A stretch of DNA of 11,052 nucleotides from Deltaproteobacteria bacterium (GTDB lineage: Bacteria > Desulfobacterota > Desulfobacteria > Desulfobacterales > JAFDCJ01): NCBI GenBank assembly GCA_024277475.1, contig JAJRVC010000710.1:1-11052 (forward strand). Direction: 5' to 3'. A program made the translations under genes and the position numbers. Below are positions 7,201 through 11,052 of this stretch, one piece after another. Numbering within the stretch: position 1 is the stretch's first letter; each line of letters begins with the position of its first letter. The notes below the pieces were generated by a model. The model had not been told where the DNA came from and made no database searches. It worked only from the letters and a program-made list of their open reading frames with translations.

Positions 7201-10192
7201 CTATGTTGTCAATCAATATATCGATGGGAACGATATCGCTTACTTTCGTTACCAGCCCATGCAGGTTATAATGCAGACCGATCCCAGCGGCAACGTGTTT
7301 TCCTATTATTTTGCCGCCGGGCGGCGTTCTGAAGAGATTGATCCTGATGGAAACTCGCGAGTTTTGTACTTTGATGAACGAGGAAGAAATACTGTCGCTA
7401 TCGATCCCATGAATTTTGAAATATCATACACTTACGACGGCCTTGGACGACTCATCAAGACTGTTCTCCCGGAAAGAAATGGATATGAATACGAATACGA
7501 CAGGCATAGCAACAAGATCGTAAACAGAGCCTTACCCAGACCAGATATGGGAGCCATTTCCAAAGAAATTCAGTATACCTTCGATCCCACCTTCAATCGG
7601 AAGAGTGCCTCAACCGACCCGCTTGGACATACGACCTCCTATATTTATGACATGAAGGGAAACATTGAAAGAATCCAACTACCAATGGTAGATTCAGCCA
7701 TCCCCGAATACAATTTTACCACTAATAGCCATGGGCAAGTTGTCAATGTCGCTGGACCGGAAGGTATGAACAAAATCTTTGCATATAACGCAACAACCGG
7801 TGAGTTAACATCAGCTACCACTGATGCCGGTGGTCTTAACCTGACGACAAGTTATGCATATGATGCTGTCGGCAATCTAACGGCAATAACAGACCCACGT
7901 GGCAACACATTTACTTTCGGATACAATGACAACCGACAGGTGGTAAAACAAATTTCTCCTCCCCCCTTCAACTACGAAAAGCAATATGGCTATGATGCCG
8001 GCGGTACTCTTATTTCGGTTAGAAACGAGACAGATGATGTCCAGAATCCATGGCAAACATCTTCCGCCACCTATACGCTCTCAGGCGGATACAGCACGAT
8101 AACGGATCCCGAAAATCATTTAACAACCTACCAATACGATATAACCGGCAAACTCTGGAGAGTAACAAACGCTGAAAACCATACGGTGGAATATCTCTAT
8201 GATCCCATTGGAAGACCTTTCCAGCAAATAGATCCGTTAAATAATGTTATAGAGGAGCATACATATACACCGAACGGGAAGAAAGCGACCCTGAAGGATA
8301 TAAATGGCAATATAACGACATATGAATATGATTCTTTTGACCGGCTTTTCAAAGAGATTGCCCCGGACGGCAGTTATAGCGAGTTTGTCTACGATGATGC
8401 AAACAACCTTACACAAAAGCGTACCCGATCAGGCGGGGTAATCAGCTATTCGTATGATGGTATATCCCGCATGCGAAGCAAAACCCTGCCGGGCCCCCGG
8501 ACCGTCAATTATTCCTATGATGAGCTCAGCAGACTGGTTGATATCACTGATGACAGCGGTACAATACGATTATCTTATGACGCTGCAAATCGCTGTTCTT
8601 CTGTTGTCTATCAAAATGGTAAGACAGTTACCTATGAATATGATGCTGAAGGTAACAGGACCAGGCTCACCTATCCGGATGGATATTTTATTACTTACAC
8701 CTATGATATGCTGAACCGTTTGGAACAGATCTATGAGAATGGTACAACACTTCTTGCACAGTATGTATACGACGCCCTCTCACGTCGAACCGCCATGACC
8801 TATGCGAACGGAGCTTCTGCTGCATATGGCTATACCGGTGACAATCGAATGATTACCCTGGAGCATAATTATAACGGAGGAAGTCTCAATTTTACTTACA
8901 GCTATAATGCGATTGGGAATCTGACCCGTACGACTGTAAATGATAGCGCCTTTACTTATTTACCGGCCACCGGTTCTACAAACAGCTATACCGTAAACAA
9001 TCTCAATCAATACGATACAGTTGACAGTATAGATTATGACTATGACATAAGCGGAAATCTTATATCAGTTGGGATAAACACCAATTATATCTACGATATT
9101 GAAAACAAACTCGTTTCGGCGGAAACGGCGGGCCATTCAGCCGGTTATGCTTACAATGCGCTTGGCCAGAGGACAGATAGGACAGTTGATGGCGTTACAA
9201 CTTCCTATGTCTACGACGGTCTCCACTTGTTGATGGAATACGATGCCGACGGTAATCCTGTTAAACGCTATATTTATGGCCCCAATGTTGATGAACCTCT
9301 CATGATGCAGACAGAGGGCGAAAATTACTTTTTTCATCGAGACGGGATGGGATCGGTAGTTGCGCTCTCCAACATTCCCGGAGATTTCGTAGAGACCTAT
9401 GCTTACTCTCCTTTTGGTGAACCGAACAAAAAAAGCAGTATAGGAAACCGATTTATGTATAGCGGTAGGGAGTATGATGATGAAACCGGCCTTCTCTTTT
9501 ACCGTACCCGTTATTACTCCCCGGCGTTGGGCAGATTTCTATCTGCCGATCCTGTTGGCCCCCAGGGCGGGACTTTGAATCTTTACTCTTACGTATTCAA
9601 TAATCCTTTGAATTTAAGCGACCCTTTAGGGCTTACTCCCGCATTAACAATCCACCAAAAAGCCATTCAGGAGAGGAACAACGGCATAGAGGATGTCATG
9701 AAGGCATTCAACCTTGATTCTGCGTTTAGCAGTTCAGAGTTTGGCGCCGATCCTGGAGTATGGCTAAATAAAGACTCCTGTGTAGATGCATCAGAACGCC
9801 GCGCAGAGCTTATCGCAGGTTATCTGGCGAAACATACTAAATACGGGACTTGGGAAGTAGGGACTATGACCATGTTCAGCGGTGTGCATACGATGAATGT
9901 CTTTACCTATAAATCCAACGATGGCGAAATCGTTGCATCCTGGGGCACCGATAATTATGTTGGAGGTCCGACTATTTTCCCTGTTACGGTTCATGAGGAT
10001 GCCCAGATCAGTAATACGGTAGGCAATAGAGGCCCATTGGTAGAGGGCGGTAGTAAAGCTGATATATATGTAAAAAGGACGGATTCTTCTGCAGCATCAT
10101 TTGTAGTTTCAAACGGTATTATGGTTAAAAAGTCAGGGAATTATAACGTTCAGAAAAAAATACCGAGTATCCAGTTTGGTGATTTGGAATAA
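4241..10192 (+). CDS. Giant exported YD-repeat (RHS) protein with transglutaminase-like N-region and variable C-terminal tip
   Basis: This 1983-aa protein begins with a Sec signal peptide (KKK, then a hydrophobic core; cleavage likely near SWA/AGA, residues 25-27). Residues about 115-275 are transglutaminase-like: GNAFDQATLLMDLL (171-184), HMW with His245 and LDPSF with Asp263. The residue expected to be Cys is absent, so activity is doubtful. Residues about 300-720 look like the conserved spacer of transglutaminase-RHS proteins. A DUF6531-like entry begins at about 721 (EPIDLLTGYY) and is followed by LVRSYNSG. About thirty YD motifs cover 905-1680. The RHS-associated core (YSPFGEP at 1722, GRFLSADPVG, NNPLN, DPLGL 1794-1798) is complete; in this family such cores form a shell and can self-cleave after DPxGL. 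The last 185 residues are unrelated tip sequence with Cys1847, His1883 and Asp1904. AGGAG 9 nt upstream supports the start. The role is unproven: a contact toxin, surface adhesin or processed effector are all possible. Confidence 0.9.
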   Translation: MKKKFYIASVLFVWVILLAFTLSWAGADTKFLRLHGNKNPSGVKCKIMPSELKNDFTIPAGTLSNGSKLASAPLVSLEEARSYYNNIKNLPQNRSGVQTEQSELIQDPSVLWFIIPWGQEEEKLGHGLGCYDGYQTADAMRIYEWVRNHIDYEPSFGFVKGGEMTLLDGSGNAFDQATLLMDLLMMNYYDADYVYGVIQLTGEQFTNWMGIDDDPALAIELLADAGIPAEVDHSNGHIDQVRMQHMWVKLWAPDGSYESYALDPSFKEYQVTEGIDIGAAMGYDQTVFLGRTEAGMTVTSDYLQNMNRSNIRTDLAGYASNLVDYIETNLPGKGMAEIVGGREIIPVTGQPLPDLLPYELERFYEYNGKYEGRDWGLSTLVTISYQGYDHLFPAFEIYGERLTLSFTEEGGAYTARLFLDGVRMNSLDVTDPTAPLQISINHPYAANGGTYQDDVGLVSPKPGVDNLYVFSFGFGKTGHKVLEKHRKTIQELMLDSSTPDSEPDPVQGQALSLLGLAWMAQTSRAAEIGDALAGTHTIRHHSCGVVGQEASPMMDLPMSSTSVAGTDGSAKFGRFFTRFVTNSAFEGGTIAQIYGGQGASTVSLLDLANLQNNKIFNADSGNYATIVKPQLQGYTSEYLSALDSQIAAGDRLILSEHGDLQMGSYVGAGYYSLSADGYYQTLILGGLSGGYGTQPGILEPNTIAAEQKDYANAEDHPQTTEPIDLLTGYYLNSSLDLSVGGGRMPFGLSLVRSYNSGACKQDGPFGRGWSHNHDIQATAGSDGFRGMGSMSPLDAAPFISAIFVASDIFVDTLPFDRVLLSTLVNQWLMENLIDNVVIISGGHSNSRFVRMPDGSFRPQPDKWAQLEQETDGSFLLTTKHGNKLDFALDGRLSTWQDSNANTVTFNYSGGNLASVNNGLSKSLHFNYDGQQRISEVTDHIGRGVSYSYDTAGNLLTVTDPENHETRYEYDVPGRLTKIYNPADPVNPYVVNQYIDGNDIAYFRYQPMQVIMQTDPSGNVFSYYFAAGRRSEEIDPDGNSRVLYFDERGRNTVAIDPMNFEISYTYDGLGRLIKTVLPERNGYEYEYDRHSNKIVNRALPRPDMGAISKEIQYTFDPTFNRKSASTDPLGHTTSYIYDMKGNIERIQLPMVDSAIPEYNFTTNSHGQVVNVAGPEGMNKIFAYNATTGELTSATTDAGGLNLTTSYAYDAVGNLTAITDPRGNTFTFGYNDNRQVVKQISPPPFNYEKQYGYDAGGTLISVRNETDDVQNPWQTSSATYTLSGGYSTITDPENHLTTYQYDITGKLWRVTNAENHTVEYLYDPIGRPFQQIDPLNNVIEEHTYTPNGKKATLKDINGNITTYEYDSFDRLFKEIAPDGSYSEFVYDDANNLTQKRTRSGGVISYSYDGISRMRSKTLPGPRTVNYSYDELSRLVDITDDSGTIRLSYDAANRCSSVVYQNGKTVTYEYDAEGNRTRLTYPDGYFITYTYDMLNRLEQIYENGTTLLAQYVYDALSRRTAMTYANGASAAYGYTGDNRMITLEHNYNGGSLNFTYSYNAIGNLTRTTVNDSAFTYLPATGSTNSYTVNNLNQYDTVDSIDYDYDISGNLISVGINTNYIYDIENKLVSAETAGHSAGYAYNALGQRTDRTVDGVTTSYVYDGLHLLMEYDADGNPVKRYIYGPNVDEPLMMQTEGENYFFHRDGMGSVVALSNIPGDFVETYAYSPFGEPNKKSSIGNRFMYSGREYDDETGLLFYRTRYYSPALGRFLSADPVGPQGGTLNLYSYVFNNPLNLSDPLGLTPALTIHQKAIQERNNGIEDVMKAFNLDSAFSSSEFGADPGVWLNKDSCVDASERRAELIAGYLAKHTKYGTWEVGTMTMFSGVHTMNVFTYKSNDGEIVASWGTDNYVGGPTIFPVTVHEDAQISNTVGNRGPLVEGGSKADIYVKRTDSSAASFVVSNGIMVKKSGNYNVQKKIPSIQFGDLE
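6953..9280 (+). repeat. YD-repeat array within the giant RHS gene
   Basis: About thirty degenerate protein repeats of the form Y-x-Y-D-x-x-G-N/R, spaced mostly 20-25 residues apart, run from FNYSGGNL (residue 905) to EYDADGN. Typical units are YSYDTAGN, YTYDGLGR, YEYDAEGN and YVYDALSR. They are protein-level repeats; the DNA copies have diverged, so this is not a simple tandem DNA repeat. Known YD arrays form a beta-sheet shell around the C-terminal product. Confidence 0.85.
9635..10189 (+). other. Variable C-terminal tip domain of the RHS protein with possible Cys-His-Asp triad
   Basis: Immediately after DPLGL the sequence changes character: no YD motifs, a helical start (IHQKAIQERNNGIEDVMKAF), then NKDSCVDASERRAELIAGYL with Cys1847 at a helix start, a strand GVHTMNVFTYK with His1883, and ASWGTDNYVG with Asp1904/Asn1905. 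The Cys-helix, His-strand, Asp order fits papain/NlpC/transglutaminase-like folds. I cannot name a family from the sequence alone. In known RHS proteins this position carries the effector. Confidence 0.5.
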
Positions 10193-10343
10193 CCCAACCC
10201 GGATAAAACCGGAAAGAATAGCCGCAATATTTTGTTATATAAATCTTTCGCAAACATGATGTGATTACAATAAATAGATACTAAACAGCCCTGGCTTCAA
10301 GAGATTGTTTCCGAGACATCTGAAATGCTTAATTTCCTGAAAT

Positions 10344-10348
10344 GGAGG
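10344..10348 (+). promoter_or_regulatory. Ribosome binding site that decides the small YD gene start
   Basis: GGAGG stands 8 nt before the ATG at 10357. The longer reading that begins at ATG 10342 would overlap this site and have no ribosome site of its own, so the 10357 start is preferred. Confidence 0.7.
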
Positions 10349-10356
10349 AAAGCCCA

Positions 10357-10689
10357 ATGTCTGATGTAAAAAAGCTCATGATAGTTTTTTTCTGCACCGT
10401 GCTGTTATCAATGCCATCAATACTTCCTGCCGGTACCGTCCAGTACCAATACGATGCCGCCGGGCAGTTGACCGGGGCAACCTACGATAATGGAACCCAG
10501 TTCACCTATACCTATGACAATGCCGGCAATCGGCTGACAAAGACCGTAACGCCCGGAGATGTCTGCCCAAGCGACCTGGATGGTGATCAAGACGTAGACG
10601 GCGCCGATCTGGCCCTTTTGGCAGCCGGTGGAACAGGCGTTACGCTGGAAGAGTTTGCCGGTGATTTCGGCAAGCCGATTTGTCCGTAA
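10357..10689 (+). CDS. Small exported YD-repeat protein with dockerin-like Ca-binding tail
   Basis: This is a 110-aa secreted protein. A Sec signal peptide (KK, then LMIVFFCTVLLSM, cleavage probably after ILPA near residue 26) is followed by two YD motifs (YQYDAAGQ and YTYDNAGN). A dockerin-like EF-hand loop follows, DLDGDQDVDGADLALLA, bracketed by two Cys (in DVCPSD and in PICP) that could form a disulfide. The Asp-rich pattern 'CxxDxDGDxDVDGxDLA' is one I recall at the C-termini of exported YD and peptidase proteins in Desulfobacterota. Here it is attached to a minimal two-repeat stub. It follows the giant YD gene by 164 bp and precedes the C1 peptidase gene by 20 bp, with which it probably forms an operon. 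It may be a small surface partner or ligand, or a remnant of a larger YD protein; the intact signal peptide and ribosome site favour a functional gene. Confidence 0.75.
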   Translation: MSDVKKLMIVFFCTVLLSMPSILPAGTVQYQYDAAGQLTGATYDNGTQFTYTYDNAGNRLTKTVTPGDVCPSDLDGDQDVDGADLALLAAGGTGVTLEEFAGDFGKPICP

Positions 10690-10709
10690 TAATTCAGGAG
10701 GCAGGAAAA

Positions 10710-11052
10710 TTGCGCTTATATCGACTATTTTTACCCATTTTTCTTTTTTTGATCCCGGTTGTGTCTTTTGCTCAGTCACCCGATGATCCTGTCTTCGATC
10801 TGCGAGACTACTTCGGCGACGGCACGACGGACTATACCACCACGGTTCGCAGTCAATCCTGGGGTACCTGCTGGATTCACGGCGCCTATGGGGCGATGGA
10901 AAGCAGTCTGGAAATGACCGACAACTGGACGGCTTTCGGCATGACCGGCGAAGCCGACCTGGCCGAGTATCATCTTGACAAATTCAACGGTTTCAACCGC
11001 AAGGGCGAACCGGATGACGAACCCAACGACGGCTGGTACACGGGGCAGAAAG
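10710..11052 (+). CDS. Exported papain-family (C1) cysteine peptidase, 5' part only
   Basis: The reading frame starts at TTG 10710, 7 nt after a strong AGGAGG (10697-10702), and runs off the window after 114 codons. A signal peptide (RLYRLFLPIF, a hydrophobic core, then PVVSFA, cleavage likely after residue 21) indicates export. The mature start FDLRDYFGDG, then TTTVRSQSWGTCWIHGAYGAMES, matches the N-terminus of C1 peptidases (compare FDLRD...VKNQGxCGSCWAF). Cys54 is the expected nucleophile and Gln49 the likely oxyanion-hole Gln. The catalytic His and Asn would lie beyond the window. Only 20 bp separate it from the YD/dockerin gene, so the two are likely co-transcribed. It may process the neighbouring surface proteins, or simply be a secreted peptidase. 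No in-frame ATG occurs before the active-site Cys, which supports the TTG start. Confidence 0.8.
   Translation, partial: MRLYRLFLPIFLFLIPVVSFAQSPDDPVFDLRDYFGDGTTDYTTTVRSQSWGTCWIHGAYGAMESSLEMTDNWTAFGMTGEADLAEYHLDKFNGFNRKGEPDDEPNDGWYTGQK

Overview
The window reads as bacterial chromosome from a Gram-negative organism that carries large exported YD-repeat (RHS) proteins. The best guess is a Desulfobacterota ('deltaproteobacterial') lineage. That guess rests on the dockerin-like tail of the small YD protein and the 'SQSWGTCW' style of C1 peptidase, both of which I associate from memory with that group; no taxonomic marker is present. All genes are on the + strand. No tRNA, rRNA, insertion sequence or CRISPR array was seen.

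Layout. Positions 1-172 are a leader with a weak promoter candidate and small dyads. Positions 173-3143 hold a two-component pair: a ComP/NarX-like membrane histidine kinase (173-2491) overlapping by 11 bp a canonical NarL/LuxR-type response regulator (2481-3143). A 311-bp gap follows, with a hairpin and a perfect 14-bp palindrome. Next is a second, shorter response regulator (3455-4054), evidently a diverged copy of the first. It keeps the phosphoacceptor Asp but has lost the acidic pair, the switch Thr and the invariant Lys, and the end of its HTH domain. A possible terminator and a structured 5' leader separate it from a 1983-codon gene (4241-10192).

The large gene encodes a Sec-exported protein. 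Its parts are a transglutaminase-like domain whose expected catalytic Cys is missing, a DUF6531-like entry, about thirty YD repeats, an RHS-associated core ending in DPLGL, and a variable C-terminal tip of about 185 residues. The tip shows a plausible Cys-His-Asp triad. Base composition drops markedly about half way through the gene, which suggests a mosaic origin. Downstream are a 110-aa exported protein with two YD motifs and a dockerin-like Ca-binding loop (10357-10689), and the start of an exported papain-family (C1) peptidase with a TTG start (10710 to the window end).

Working model (inference). The kinase carries a possible PDZ-like extracytoplasmic region and senses something at the envelope, acting through the canonical regulator and perhaps modulated by the degenerate one. 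The exported YD protein, small YD/dockerin protein and C1 peptidase look like a cell-surface or secreted module. The sequence does not prove that the regulators control that module. It also does not prove that the variable tip is a toxin, and no immunity-like gene directly follows it.
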